A stretch of 64,000 nt of DNA from Roseibium album (GCF_001404515.1 NZ_CXWE01000003.1:186001-250000); one strand, 5' to 3'; shown: positions 8,562 to 17,710, counted from the first letter of the stretch. Numbers and translations are program-made. Notes: generated by a model from the sequence alone, not told the origin.

Positions 8562-9748
8562 GCCGTTCTCCTGTTAACAGCGCCGCTTGCGGCCTGTACT
8601 TCAGAAGGTGACAGTCCAAGCTCTGAAAGAACGTTTTCGGTATCATGACCGACATCTGTGACATCGAGTGATGCCGGACGGGGACTGTCGCCATCAACTT
8701 CTATGGGCAATCCCGGAGCCCGGAATACCTGCCCACCAGACAGCATCGAGTGCTGTAAACCGCCGGGACGCAAGACATGTGGATCCCGATACATGTCAGC
8801 CGGACGGTTGATTGGAGAAAAGGGTATGCCTGAAGCTTCAAGAATTTCGACCAATTCAGTGAAATCGCGTTTATTGATCGCTTCTGCAAAAATGGGGATC
8901 GTCCAGTGCCGCGCTTCGATTTGGCTCATTTTCGTCTGGAGCCGGCTATCCTCCAGCAAATGCTCTAATCCGATGGCGTTGCACAATATCTGCCAATGGC
9001 CCTCCGTGACAGCACCCACAAAGATCTGGCGCTGGTCATGCGTGTCGAAGATATCGTAGACCGGCCAAGAAAACTCCCGCTCGGGCATAGGGGCTGGTTC
9101 GCGTCCGTCCAGATCGAACTGAACCATGTGTTGCATGACAAGCATTAGGCAATTCTCAAAAAGGCCGACGCGTAAGGCGCGCCCCTGGCCGGACTGTTGT
9201 CGCTCCATCAGGGCCCCGAGAACCGCAAGAGCCCCGAAAACCCCACCCATGATGTCATTTGCAGACGAACCAATGCGCAATGGACGACCCGTTGGGCCAG
9301 TCATGTAGGCCATTCCGGTCATCATCTGAACGACTTCGTCCATTGCCGTTCGATCCTGATAGGGACCGCGCAGGAAGCCTTTGCAGGACGTTATGATCAG
9401 TTTGGGGTGCTTGTTTCGCAACTCGGAGGGCGCAAATCCCATCTTGTCAAGTGACTGGTCGCGGAAGTTCTCAACGAAAACATCGGCGGTAGCCAACAGC
9501 CGATCGAGCGCAATCGTTCCTGCCTCGGCCTTGAGATCCAAAGTGATCGAGCGCTTGCCGCGATTGAAACTTGGAAAGAACCCACGCCCCATTCCTGTCA
9601 GGTGCCTTGTCTTATCCCCTGCAGGAGGCTCAACCTTGATCACCTCGGCCCCGAGATAGGCGAGGACTTGGCCGCAACTTGGCCCCATTATCATGTGGGT
9701 CATTTCAACGACCCTGATGCCCTGCAAGGGTCTGAAATCGTTTGACAC
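8558..9748 (-). CDS. Class III (CaiB/BaiF) CoA-transferase
   Basis: This 396-residue protein is a family III CoA-transferase that moves CoA from a donor such as succinyl-CoA to a carboxylic acid. It has the N-terminal GIRVVEMTHMIMGPSCGQVLAYLGAEVIKVE, with the expected AEVIKVEPP, then FFPSFNRGKRSITLDLK and the presumed catalytic aspartate in RTAMDEVVQMMTG. I chose the GTG at 9748 with CCGGAG upstream rather than the TTG at 9781. It is the first gene of the operon leading to the lyase and TRAP genes and is transcribed divergently from a LysR regulator, so it probably activates the imported acid. Confidence 0.9.
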   Translation of the reverse strand: MSNDFRPLQGIRVVEMTHMIMGPSCGQVLAYLGAEVIKVEPPAGDKTRHLTGMGRGFFPSFNRGKRSITLDLKAEAGTIALDRLLATADVFVENFRDQSLDKMGFAPSELRNKHPKLIITSCKGFLRGPYQDRTAMDEVVQMMTGMAYMTGPTGRPLRIGSSANDIMGGVFGALAVLGALMERQQSGQGRALRVGLFENCLMLVMQHMVQFDLDGREPAPMPEREFSWPVYDIFDTHDQRQIFVGAVTEGHWQILCNAIGLEHLLEDSRLQTKMSQIEARHWTIPIFAEAINKRDFTELVEILEASGIPFSPINRPADMYRDPHVLRPGGLQHSMLSGGQVFRAPGLPIEVDGDSPRPASLDVTDVGHDTENVLSELGLSPSEVQAASGAVNRRTA

Positions 9749-9849
9749 CGTTTGTGCTCCGGTTGGACTCGCGCCAGCCAACGGTACTCGATCGGCGTGC
9801 TTTGCAAAATTTCAATGTTAGTAAAGCTCCTTTCTGTTATTGAGAACGC

Positions 9850-10773
9850 ATGGACAGTCGACAGCTCCGATATTTTGCAGCGATCTTTGAGGAAGGTGCG
9901 CTGGCTCGCGCCGCGGATCGGGAAAGGGTCGCAGTGTCTGCTTTGAGCAGGCATCTTTCCAATCTGGAAGCTGAACTTGGAACGCCGTTATTTGAGAGAT
10001 TGCCAAGGGGCGTTCGGCCGACGGCATCTGGTGCTCGATTGTATGAGCACGCGCGAGCGATCCTGCGCTCCATGCAGGCCGCCAGTGCCGATATCAGAGA
10101 TAATGCGAACGAGGTTGCGGGTGAGATCTCGGTGGGCTTTGCGCATTCGGCCGTTAAGGCAATCGGTGTGCCCCTGGTGCAGCGTGTCTCGCAAGCCTAT
10201 CCGAAACTCCGCCTGCATCTTTCCGAGATCTTTTCCGGGTCCACCGCCCAGCAGCTTGCGTCTTCGGAAGTCGATTTGACCCTTACCTACAATCAGTCTC
10301 CTGACTCACGCTTCAGGTTCCAGCCAATATTGGAAGAAGAGTTGGTTCTGGTGGGCCGCCCGGATGTAATGGGCGGGACTGATGCAATCAGCTTTGAGGC
10401 ACTGCTGGAATTACCGCTGATTATTCTTCGTCAAGGCCTGAACACCCGGGCCGTGATGGACGATCCGTCCCTGCTTAGACGGATCGAAGAAAACGCTCAG
10501 TTCCAGATAAACTCGATCGCCGCTATCGGCGGATCCCTTCTTTCTGGCATCGGCTGCCTCATAGGCACCGAGTTTATCCTGAAAGAACACATTGACGCAG
10601 GCACATTGGTGACTCGCCCGATTGTCAGGCCGAAGCTCAGTCGCGCGCTCTATATCGGAGAATTGAGCGATCGCCCGGCAACGTTTGCCTTAGAGGCTGT
10701 GCGTCAACTCTGTATCGAACTCACGGTTGAAGCGGTGGAAGCGCGGCAATGGAAAGCGACGCTGTCAGGTTAA
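9850..10773 (+). CDS. LysR-family regulator of the adjacent catabolic operon
   Basis: This 307-residue protein has an N-terminal LysR helix-turn-helix (MDSRQLRYFAAIFEEGALARAA, then SALSRHLSNLEAELGTPLFER) and a C-terminal periplasmic-binding-like effector domain. It is divergent from the CoA-transferase gene with about 100 bases between starts, the standard arrangement for a LysR activator of the neighbouring operon. The co-inducer would be the imported acid or its CoA ester. Confidence 0.93.
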   Translation: MDSRQLRYFAAIFEEGALARAADRERVAVSALSRHLSNLEAELGTPLFERLPRGVRPTASGARLYEHARAILRSMQAASADIRDNANEVAGEISVGFAHSAVKAIGVPLVQRVSQAYPKLRLHLSEIFSGSTAQQLASSEVDLTLTYNQSPDSRFRFQPILEEELVLVGRPDVMGGTDAISFEALLELPLIILRQGLNTRAVMDDPSLLRRIEENAQFQINSIAAIGGSLLSGIGCLIGTEFILKEHIDAGTLVTRPIVRPKLSRALYIGELSDRPATFALEAVRQLCIELTVEAVEARQWKATLSG

Positions 10774-11119
10774 CCGCATCACATCGATATCGGTTCGAAG
10801 CAGCCGTTCACTGCGAAGTGTTCCGCTGATCGCTTTGCACCACAGGCACCAGTTCGAACAATTTGATCAGATGACGCCTTGGTCCGCTCCCTGTTTGCCG
10901 ATCTCGATCGCAGCGAAGGCTCAATACGGAACCAGTGTCAAACAGCGGCATTCAATAATGGTTTGGGAGGTGTAGCCCGCATCGCGGCGACAATCACGCC
11001 ATGCATGCGAACGTATTCTGCATTCGAGAATGCATGACGTTGTAAATACTGCGCAAAACATGAACGTCCGCTCGGCAATCAAAACTGCGCTCATGCGCGA
11101 CCACTACAGTTCTATGTTG
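10774..11119. other. Intergenic region with a dyad
   Basis: No gene is supported in these 346 bases between converging lysR and marR genes. A perfect dyad (TGCATTC, two bases, GAATGCA) lies at 11019-11034. It could be a binding site or a decayed element end. No T-tract follows it, so it is not an intrinsic terminator. Confidence 0.5.
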
Positions 11120-11569
11120 TTAGTTGGACTTTTCTGTCTTTGGTGGGCCGCCGCCAAGCGCTCTGCTGAGTTTGTCCGAGAGTGCAAAGAAACGTTTGCT
11201 TTCTTCTGGTCCGAGGATGTTCTCGATAATCTTGTCACCCTCTCGCCAAATGTCTGCGACACCCGCAAGAGCCGTCAGCCCTTCAGCTGTGATGTTGACG
11301 ACATCGGCGCGTCGATCTGTAGGGTTGGTCTCACGTTGCACGTATCCAAGTGTTTCAAGCCGAGAAATCATCGAACTCATGGTTCCAGGTGAGACGCTGA
11401 ACTGTTTGGCAAGGTGCTGCTGAGAGGACGGTCCGATTTGCAATAGCGCATCCAGAACAAGAGCTTGTCGATGCCGTATCTTGGATGATCCGAGCAGGTT
11501 TTCCAATTGCTTCTCCATTATTGCCGCTGAATGGAGGAAGGGGTGAATTTGTGCGTGCTGACGTTTCAT
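11120..11569 (-). CDS. MarR-family transcriptional regulator
   Basis: This 149-residue winged-helix protein has the MarR pattern: LVLDALLQIGPSSQQHLAKQ, the recognition segment SPGTMSSMISRLETLGYV and the basic wing TNPTDRRADVVNITAEG. A 13-base palindrome immediately upstream of the start suggests autorepression. It is divergent from the secreted beta-trefoil protein, with about 150 bases between starts, so that gene is a candidate target. An internal ATG at residue 18 is an alternative start. Confidence 0.9.
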   Translation of the reverse strand: MKRQHAQIHPFLHSAAIMEKQLENLLGSSKIRHRQALVLDALLQIGPSSQQHLAKQFSVSPGTMSSMISRLETLGYVQRETNPTDRRADVVNITAEGLTALAGVADIWREGDKIIENILGPEESKRFFALSDKLSRALGGGPPKTEKSN

Positions 11570-11573
11570 GAAC

Positions 11574-11586
11574 TCACTTTAAGTGA
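11574..11586. promoter_or_regulatory. MarR-type operator
   Basis: TCACTTTAAGTGA is a perfect 13-base palindrome ending four bases before the marR ATG. This size and position fit an autoregulatory MarR site. Confidence 0.65.
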
Positions 11587-11716
11587 ACTTGCGGCCTATC
11601 AAAAGAGCCAGAATACGACCAGGAAAAATAGTTCTAATTCAAATTGTTTCAGTTGATAGTAAATCAAAAAGCCGCTAATCAGATGTAATCTCGACAAGCT
11701 ATGAAAAGGACGCACT

Positions 11717-12259
11717 ATGCGACTTGCCATAATTTCTGCTGCGCTGCTCGGAGCAACTGGCATTGCCGGCGCCGACGCACCAAAGGTTCCGTCTGAAGCG
11801 CCGTACATCGTCCTCAGCGACAACCAGGACGAACCAAACGGATACGGGTTTTGCATCGATACATATGGCCCCGGGCGGTCCGATCTGTTGCAGACCCATT
11901 CTTGCAAACCACCCAGTGAGGGCGAGCCGCGCAGCTATGAGGGGCATGACACCCGCTTTGAGTACAACACAACCACCATGCAGGTCGTGTCCTACCCTTT
12001 CGAAGGCTTCTGCATGCAGGCCTTAGTCGCGACTGGAAAGTCGGAGTTTGCCCTGCTGGAATGCAGCGATCATTCGCGCCAGAAGTTCATTTACAATGAA
12101 GCAGATCAGACCCTGAGACTGAATGAGGACAAGGCGATTTGTGTGGCGGTCGCTGCGGAAACCGTCCCAGCGGGTCCCTGGGTGAAACGGCCACTCACTT
12201 TGGGAACCTGCGATGAGATCGATGCCTCGCTGAAGCAATGGAAAGTTGTCAGCCAATGA
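11717..12259 (+). CDS. Secreted ricin-type beta-trefoil-like protein
   Basis: This 180-residue protein has a signal peptide (RLAIISAALLGATGIAGADA) and about 160 mature residues arranged as three similar repeats. Each begins with a cysteine-containing strand (GFCIDTYG, GFCMQALV, AICVAVAA) and ends with a second cysteine (THSCKP, LLECSD, LGTCDE). The last repeat ends KQWKV, a QxW-like signature. This fits a ricin-B/beta-trefoil fold, which often binds sugars. AAGGA precedes the ATG. No partner enzyme is adjacent and the function is unknown; export to the periplasm or medium is inferred from the signal peptide. Confidence 0.72.
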   Translation: MRLAIISAALLGATGIAGADAPKVPSEAPYIVLSDNQDEPNGYGFCIDTYGPGRSDLLQTHSCKPPSEGEPRSYEGHDTRFEYNTTTMQVVSYPFEGFCMQALVATGKSEFALLECSDHSRQKFIYNEADQTLRLNEDKAICVAVAAETVPAGPWVKRPLTLGTCDEIDASLKQWKVVSQ

Positions 12260-12342
12260 CTCAAGTTGGGGTCGGCGGCGAGCTCGACACCTCAGCACAG
12301 GAAGGTTTTGAACGTCTGACCCCAACAGCAGTTTCAACCATT

Positions 12343-12375
12343 GCAGACACCTTTCAACTGACCGCAATGTCCGCT
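12343..12375 (+). repeat. Dispersed intergenic repeat, copy 1
   Basis: A GCAGAC at 12343 and AATGTCCGCT at 12366 are spaced like the copies at about 16.4 and 25.6 kb. It lies between the beta-trefoil gene and pfp. Confidence 0.4.
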
Positions 12376-12435
12376 GACCTGGCGTTCATTCACCGAGCAG
12401 AAAAAGTCCGGAACCGCCCGCGCGAGTGCCGTCTC

Positions 12436-13656
12436 CTATGACGAGGCTGCCAGGATCTTCGGCACCTTGTTCGGACGAAGGCGATGGGCGTCCGGCATGC
12501 CCTTGCCCAAAAGGGGGCGAAGATACATCCGGAACTCGTCTGTAACATCGTGACCGGAAGCCGTTATGAATTCGTCGGGCATTGTGCGGGTCTTTCCGGC
12601 GACCATTTCCAGCGGCACCAGTTCGTAATCCACCGAGTAGTGGCCGGTGCGTTTTATCGTCACCGATCCGTCGCGATCGCCGAACATCCCGTACTGGACG
12701 GCCTTTTCACCGACCTCTCGGGCTTCATTCTGGTCAACATCGGAAACGCATCCGACAAAGCTTCGCTGGATATAGCCGAGCGTGTCTCCCCGGACCCGCG
12801 TGATTTGCAGCTCCTCCTTGACCTTCTGCGTCAACAGATCGGCCAGTGCACCGCTTCCGGACAATTGCACATTGCCATGTGCATCGCGCTCGACCTCCTT
12901 GGCCAGCTTGGCGATGATCGGCTCACCCGAGCCGTCATGGATGCCTTCACTGACGGCAACGACGCAGCGCCCGTAGCGTTCATACACCTGCTTGACGTCA
13001 CCGATGAACCGATCGATCTCGAAGGTACGCTCGGGCATGTAGATGAGATGTGGACCATCATCGGAGAATTTCTTTCCCAATGCCGATGCGGCGGTGAGAA
13101 AACCGGCATGGCGCCCCATGACAACGCCAATATAGATGCCGGTCAGCGCCGCATTGTCGAGATTGATGCCCATGAATGCTTGAGCCACATACCGCGCGGC
13201 TGAGGGAAAGCCTGGCGTGTGGTCGTTCTCGACCAGGTCATTGTCGATGGTTTTCGGAATATGGATGCAGCGCAGATTGTAGTCTGCCTTGCGCGCTTCA
13301 TCATTCACGATGCGAACCGTGTCCGAGGAATCGTTGCCGCCGGTGTAAAAGAAATAACCGATCTTGTGCGCCCGCAGGACCTTGAAGATTTCCTGGCAAT
13401 ACTTCAGGTCCGGTTTGTCGCGCGTCGAGCCAAGCGCCGAAGACGGCGTGTTTGCGACCATTTCCAGATTGTGGGTGGTCTCCTGGGTCAGATCGTAAAA
13501 ATCCTCGTCCAGTATCCCGCGCACGCCGTGCACGGCGCCGTAGATCAACTCGACGGAGCGGAACTTGCGTGATTCCAGGACCGCCCCAACCATGGACTGG
13601 TTGATAACCGCCGTTGGACCGCCTCCCTGGGCGACCAGTACCTTGCCGTGAAACAC
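12436..13656 (-). CDS. pfp: Pyrophosphate-dependent 6-phosphofructokinase
   Basis: This 406-residue protein interconverts fructose 6-phosphate and fructose 1,6-bisphosphate, most likely with pyrophosphate. The donor loop reads GGNDS (106-110), with an aspartate where ATP enzymes have glycine. The catalytic motif is PKTIDND (134-140) with lysine K135, the second pyrophosphate-type signature. Substrate motifs MGRHAGF and PERTFE follow. It starts with GTG at 13656 behind GGAGGA. The phosphate donor is inferred from these two positions and would need assay. It is monocistronic. Confidence 0.93.
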   Translation of the reverse strand: MFHGKVLVAQGGGPTAVINQSMVGAVLESRKFRSVELIYGAVHGVRGILDEDFYDLTQETTHNLEMVANTPSSALGSTRDKPDLKYCQEIFKVLRAHKIGYFFYTGGNDSSDTVRIVNDEARKADYNLRCIHIPKTIDNDLVENDHTPGFPSAARYVAQAFMGINLDNAALTGIYIGVVMGRHAGFLTAASALGKKFSDDGPHLIYMPERTFEIDRFIGDVKQVYERYGRCVVAVSEGIHDGSGEPIIAKLAKEVERDAHGNVQLSGSGALADLLTQKVKEELQITRVRGDTLGYIQRSFVGCVSDVDQNEAREVGEKAVQYGMFGDRDGSVTIKRTGHYSVDYELVPLEMVAGKTRTMPDEFITASGHDVTDEFRMYLRPLLGKGMPDAHRLRPNKVPKILAASS

Positions 13657-13839
13657 AGAGATGTCCTCCCGAATCTATCTATAGAAACTGGCACCAATGA
13701 TGGTCAAAGAACAAGCGTCTAATTGGACGGCCGGCATTATCGGACCAAACTCATCCTCGCTGCGGCCTTGGGCTTGATCACTTGTGGACGCATGGACGCA
13801 CTTGCGTTTGCTGTCTAGCCCAATCCGGCGCGTAAACCC

Positions 13840-15387
13840 TTAAATTTTTGCGTCATGCCTCGGACGGATACTCCGGGAGATCCCAAGCACAATCAAAAGC
13901 AGGACGACAGGCAGAAGCGCCAGCGGGCTCCCCGCCGCGATCAGTGCCGTGCCCGCCGCACAGGAAATGGACGCACCGGCCTCCGCGAGCGTCGAGGCCT
14001 TCGAAGCGACCTGCCGGCGCCGGAAGGTTGTGCGTTCGGCTTGAGATCGAAACCAGAGTTGAACCAGGATTGCACTTGCTGCTGCGATCATCGCGCCGGC
14101 AAAGGTGACCACTGCCCCCCATAACGATATGAGCGCCAGGCACAGAGCAATCGGCAGTAGTATTGTGGCGATAAGCGTCAGGACCGACAACACTTTCGCC
14201 CAGAGGCGTGTAAACAGGGAGATGGGGGCCGTTGCGATCAGATCGGGGGCATCTTCACCGGAGATGGTCAGCCAGGCAAGGCCGCCGGCAAGCTGGCCGA
14301 CTGCCATAACGATAACGGGAGCGATAATCACGGAAATCTCGGTGTTCTCGCCAAAACTGACCCAGAGCATGACAGCCGGCGGGATAAGATAGAGAACCTG
14401 CATCAGTGTCTGGGAAACCAGCCACGGGTCGCGGAAGATCAGACTGAGTTCCTTGTGAACAAGCGCGCCGAACGGCGAGTAACTGCGAAAGGCCCGTTCG
14501 GATGCGCGTCCGCGCGTGGTCTTTTCCGTGACACCGAGTGCCAACACGACAATGCGGCGAAACTGAACCGCGCCAAGCCAGGCTCCCATCGCAAAAAACA
14601 GGACGGAGGCTGCAAAGATCAGAATAACGGCATTGGTCTGTCCGGCCACAGCGTGGGCGGGAAACCACCATGGGGAGCCTGCAGACGGCGCATGGTTCGC
14701 CAGAAAGGCCGGGTCGAAGAGAGTGAACCGGGAGATCGACCCGAAGGACAGGATTGCAACCACCTGCATCCCGATCAGGAAGGCCGCACCGACAATGGCA
14801 GCCAGTATTTGCGCAGTGAGGCGCGTACGCTGCGCGCCCACCGTTCGAAACAGCGCGAGCGTGATCAACACACCTGCTCCTGTTGCGCTCAGCGATACTG
14901 AAAGAAGAACCACATATCCCGCAAGCCAATGCTGCCCGCCAAGCACCACGGCAACGTTGAGGAAAGGAGACATGACGAGTGCCGACATCACCCAGCTTGT
15001 CAGAGCCATCATGACGATACGCACAAGAAACAGGTCACGGGAGGGCGCGGGTGAAGACAGTATCAGGTCGAGATCATCGCGGGCGTAGAACGCGCGCGTT
15101 ACCGATTCCATCGCCTGCGACAGCATCATGGTGAAGCTGAGCAGGACAGTGACCGAAAGCATTGCTTGCGTGGTCTGATCGAGCATGATCCCCGTGGCAA
15201 AATAGGGCGAAAGCACGGCGTACGCGATCAAATGCATGATCGCATAGAACATGCCCATGCCGATCAGTGCGCGCCGCAGGCTGGTGTTGCGCCAGCCCGA
15301 AAACATCCAGGCCCAGTCGCGCCAGGCGAGTCGCAATTCATGCCTTGAAAAACGCATCAGGGCGGAATGTGCTGCGAGTGCGCTCAT
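13840..15387 (-). CDS. ABC-2 type transporter permease
   Basis: This 515-residue protein has about twelve hydrophobic segments in two halves (for example MLSVTVLLSFTMMLSQAM and ILAAIVGAAFLIGMQVVAILS), typical of large ABC exporter permeases. It overlaps the upstream ATPase gene by four bases (ATGA), so the pair is co-translated. The substrate is unknown. Confidence 0.88.
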   Translation of the reverse strand: MSALAAHSALMRFSRHELRLAWRDWAWMFSGWRNTSLRRALIGMGMFYAIMHLIAYAVLSPYFATGIMLDQTTQAMLSVTVLLSFTMMLSQAMESVTRAFYARDDLDLILSSPAPSRDLFLVRIVMMALTSWVMSALVMSPFLNVAVVLGGQHWLAGYVVLLSVSLSATGAGVLITLALFRTVGAQRTRLTAQILAAIVGAAFLIGMQVVAILSFGSISRFTLFDPAFLANHAPSAGSPWWFPAHAVAGQTNAVILIFAASVLFFAMGAWLGAVQFRRIVVLALGVTEKTTRGRASERAFRSYSPFGALVHKELSLIFRDPWLVSQTLMQVLYLIPPAVMLWVSFGENTEISVIIAPVIVMAVGQLAGGLAWLTISGEDAPDLIATAPISLFTRLWAKVLSVLTLIATILLPIALCLALISLWGAVVTFAGAMIAAASAILVQLWFRSQAERTTFRRRQVASKASTLAEAGASISCAAGTALIAAGSPLALLPVVLLLIVLGISRSIRPRHDAKI

Positions 15388-16181
15388 GCCACCTTCTCGT
15401 CAGGGTAATCTGCTTTGCCCGTTTGTGCGCCGCCTTCGGAGCCGCCGCCCACGATTTTGAGGAAAATGTCCTCCAGGGAATTGCCGTCGGCGCTCGCTCG
15501 TTCGCGCAACTCTTCCAGCGTGCCTTCGGCAACGAGCTGTCCGCGCGCAATGATCCCGATCCGGTCAGCCATCCGCTCCGCGACTTCAAGGATATGCGTC
15601 GTCATGACGATCGACACACCCTGCGCAACAAGGCCGGACAGCACCTTCTTCACCTGCCGCGCAGATCCTGCATCAAGTCCGGTGAGCGGCTCGTCGAGGA
15701 TTATCAAACGCGGTTCGTGGATCAGGGCACCGGCAAGCGCCACTTTCTGACGCATCCCCTTGGAGAACCCGCCACAACGTTCATTGGAATGAGACGCAAG
15801 TCCGAAGGAGTCGAGCAGAGTATCGGCCCTGAAACGCGCAAGGTCCGGTTCCATGCTCCAGAGGCCTGCCACAAACTCAAGATATTCGAGCGGTGTCAGC
15901 TTGTCGTAAACCATGGGTTCATCCGGGACCCAGGCCAGGACATGCTTTGCGGCAATCGGGTCGGAAAAAGCGTCGATGCCACAGACCTTGACGGAGCCCG
16001 CATCAGCCTCGAGCAGTCCCGCCACCATCCTCAGCGTCGTCGTTTTGCCCGCGCCGTTCGGACCCAGCAGGGCATAGAATTCACCATCACGCACTGTCAG
16101 CGAGAGATCGTTTACTGCGGGTTTGCCAAAGCATTTTTTGAGATTGAGAATATCGAGTGCGGCAGGGCTGGAGGACGGCAT
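15384..16181 (-). CDS. ABC transporter ATP-binding protein
   Basis: This 265-residue ATPase has Walker A GPNGAGKTTT, a signature GFSKGMRQK in the LSGGQ position, Walker B RLIILDEPLTGLD and the switch histidine in TTHILEVAE. The divergent signature is common in ABC-2 exporter ATPases. It works with the membrane protein encoded immediately downstream. Confidence 0.94.
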   Translation of the reverse strand: MPSSSPAALDILNLKKCFGKPAVNDLSLTVRDGEFYALLGPNGAGKTTTLRMVAGLLEADAGSVKVCGIDAFSDPIAAKHVLAWVPDEPMVYDKLTPLEYLEFVAGLWSMEPDLARFRADTLLDSFGLASHSNERCGGFSKGMRQKVALAGALIHEPRLIILDEPLTGLDAGSARQVKKVLSGLVAQGVSIVMTTHILEVAERMADRIGIIARGQLVAEGTLEELRERASADGNSLEDIFLKIVGGGSEGGAQTGKADYPDEKVA

Positions 16182-16572
16182 CAGTATCTCGTCGAAAGGA
16201 GGTTTCGGCGAGTTTACCGCGGGGACCTTTCGCTAGGGTAAAATCCGGTCATTAGTCGCGCATCGAGGCACCCTGAACGAACAGAAGAGCCCAAAGTGGC
16301 GAAAGATACGTACAGCATTATTGGCTGCTATACGCCCCCAAGTCTGCATTTCAACGTCCTGAGGTAACACCCTAAAAGCCGACACTCATCTTGGACGCAG
16401 TGAATTCACAGGTTGGGCGGGAAGCAGACGTTCGCGGCACGGGTAAGGAATGTCCGCTCTGCGGGATTTCTTACCTTAGGTTCACTGGTCGATTTCTGAC
16501 ACAGCGCACCCGTCGCTGCGTTGAAGTTGGTTTCAACAAACCGAGGACTCGGTCCGCAGGAAAAGCATGCTA
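16182..16572. other. Intergenic region with a dispersed repeat
   Basis: These 391 bases separate the ABC exporter start from the 3' end of the LysR gene. A short open frame at 16391-16576 is carried by the dispersed repeat and shows no ribosome-binding site. I support no gene here. Confidence 0.5.
16413..16458 (+). repeat. Dispersed intergenic repeat, copy 2
   Basis: The copy starts TTGGGCGGGAAGCAGACG and ends AATGTCCGCT. It aligns without large gaps to the copy at 25623-25667. Confidence 0.55.
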
Positions 16573-17478
16573 CTAAAAGCCGGCTCCTCCAACGTTTAAG
16601 TCTTGGCATTGCGACAAAAGCCAATTCTTAAACACGATTGCGGATCTGGATAGGTAAACTCCATTTGGAATTCCCAGATAATAAGCAAACGAAGTATCGA
16701 ATGTATGTCCAAAAGGGTTCATCAATACGCCGGTTGAAAGTTCGTTTTGAATCATGCTCTCAGGGAACAAGGCGACACCGAGCCCGTTTATCGTCGAGCT
16801 AAGCTGAAAATGCGGCTCTTGCGGTATCAGTTGTGCTTTGGAAGGCAAGAACTCCAGTTGATTGTTGTTGAACCATTCTTGCCATCTCGATTCATCGTCA
16901 ACATGCAATAACGCGCGGTTTTTCAATTCTGCAGGTAAGGTAAAAGGGTGTTCATGCCAGTACTCCGGACTGCAGACAACAACCATACTTTCAGACCAAA
17001 GGCGAAAGACCTGAAATTCCTTCCAATCTCCAAGCCCCCATATGATCCCCAAGTCGGCAAACTCGTTCGGACGTTCTTCTTCCGCGAAAGTATTGTTATG
17101 GTTTCGGAACGATAATTGCACGTCCGGGTGAGCTTCCCAGAAATCGCCTAAACGTGGCGAAAGCCATCGACTGGCGAACATCGGCAATATGGCGACTCGT
17201 ACCGCTTCGGCTCGGCCTGTAATCTGTTCCAATCCTGTCTGAATTGACCGTAAACCATTTTCTACATGCGACGCCAGAACCTTTCCTTGAGAGGTCGGCG
17301 CCAATCCCTCAGGCTTCCGATCAAACAGGAGAACCTGCAATTCGTCCTCCAATTTTTTGATGTGATAACTCACCGAACTCTGGCTGATGTTCAAGAATTG
17401 CGCAGCGAGCGTAATACTATTAAGCCGCAAAACCACAACAAAAACTTGGATTGAATTGAGATTTCTGACGATTTTCAC
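16573..17478 (-). CDS. LysR-family regulator, GcvA-like
   Basis: This 301-residue regulator has an N-terminal LysR helix-turn-helix (LNSIQVFVVVLRLNSITLAAQ, then SQSSVSYHIKKLEDELQVLLFDR) and a GcvA-type effector domain. It starts with GTG at 17478. It is divergent from the polar amino acid ABC operon and is the obvious candidate to regulate it; two dyads sit in the shared upstream region. Its codon usage is visibly more AT-rich than the flanking core genes. Confidence 0.92.
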   Translation of the reverse strand: MKIVRNLNSIQVFVVVLRLNSITLAAQFLNISQSSVSYHIKKLEDELQVLLFDRKPEGLAPTSQGKVLASHVENGLRSIQTGLEQITGRAEAVRVAILPMFASRWLSPRLGDFWEAHPDVQLSFRNHNNTFAEEERPNEFADLGIIWGLGDWKEFQVFRLWSESMVVVCSPEYWHEHPFTLPAELKNRALLHVDDESRWQEWFNNNQLEFLPSKAQLIPQEPHFQLSSTINGLGVALFPESMIQNELSTGVLMNPFGHTFDTSFAYYLGIPNGVYLSRSAIVFKNWLLSQCQDLNVGGAGF

Positions 17479-17519
17479 TATTGGATCGTGTTCCTTCCCA
17501 GACCCCTGAAACTTCTAAA

Positions 17520-17570
17520 CATCTAAAAATTAGATGCATTGAAGAATCTTTGTATCACATTTTCATGTGA
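17520..17570. promoter_or_regulatory. Two LysR-type dyads in the divergent promoter region
   Basis: CATCTAAAAATTAGATG (17520-17536) has perfect seven-base arms around three bases. TCACATTTTCATGTGA (17555-17570) has perfect six-base arms around four bases. Both lie between the starts of lysR and the solute-binding protein, as expected for recognition and activation sites. Confidence 0.55.
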
Positions 17571-17710
17571 AATTCGTTGAAAGGAAATCAGGTTCTGTCG
17601 CACCATTATGGCAACACCGCTTCCCGGTCGAAATGCCGCTTGCCGGAGTGTTCACAAGCAACTCATGCCTTCGAGCTTAGGAGACATTGCGAAACTATAA
17701 GGAGCGAAAT

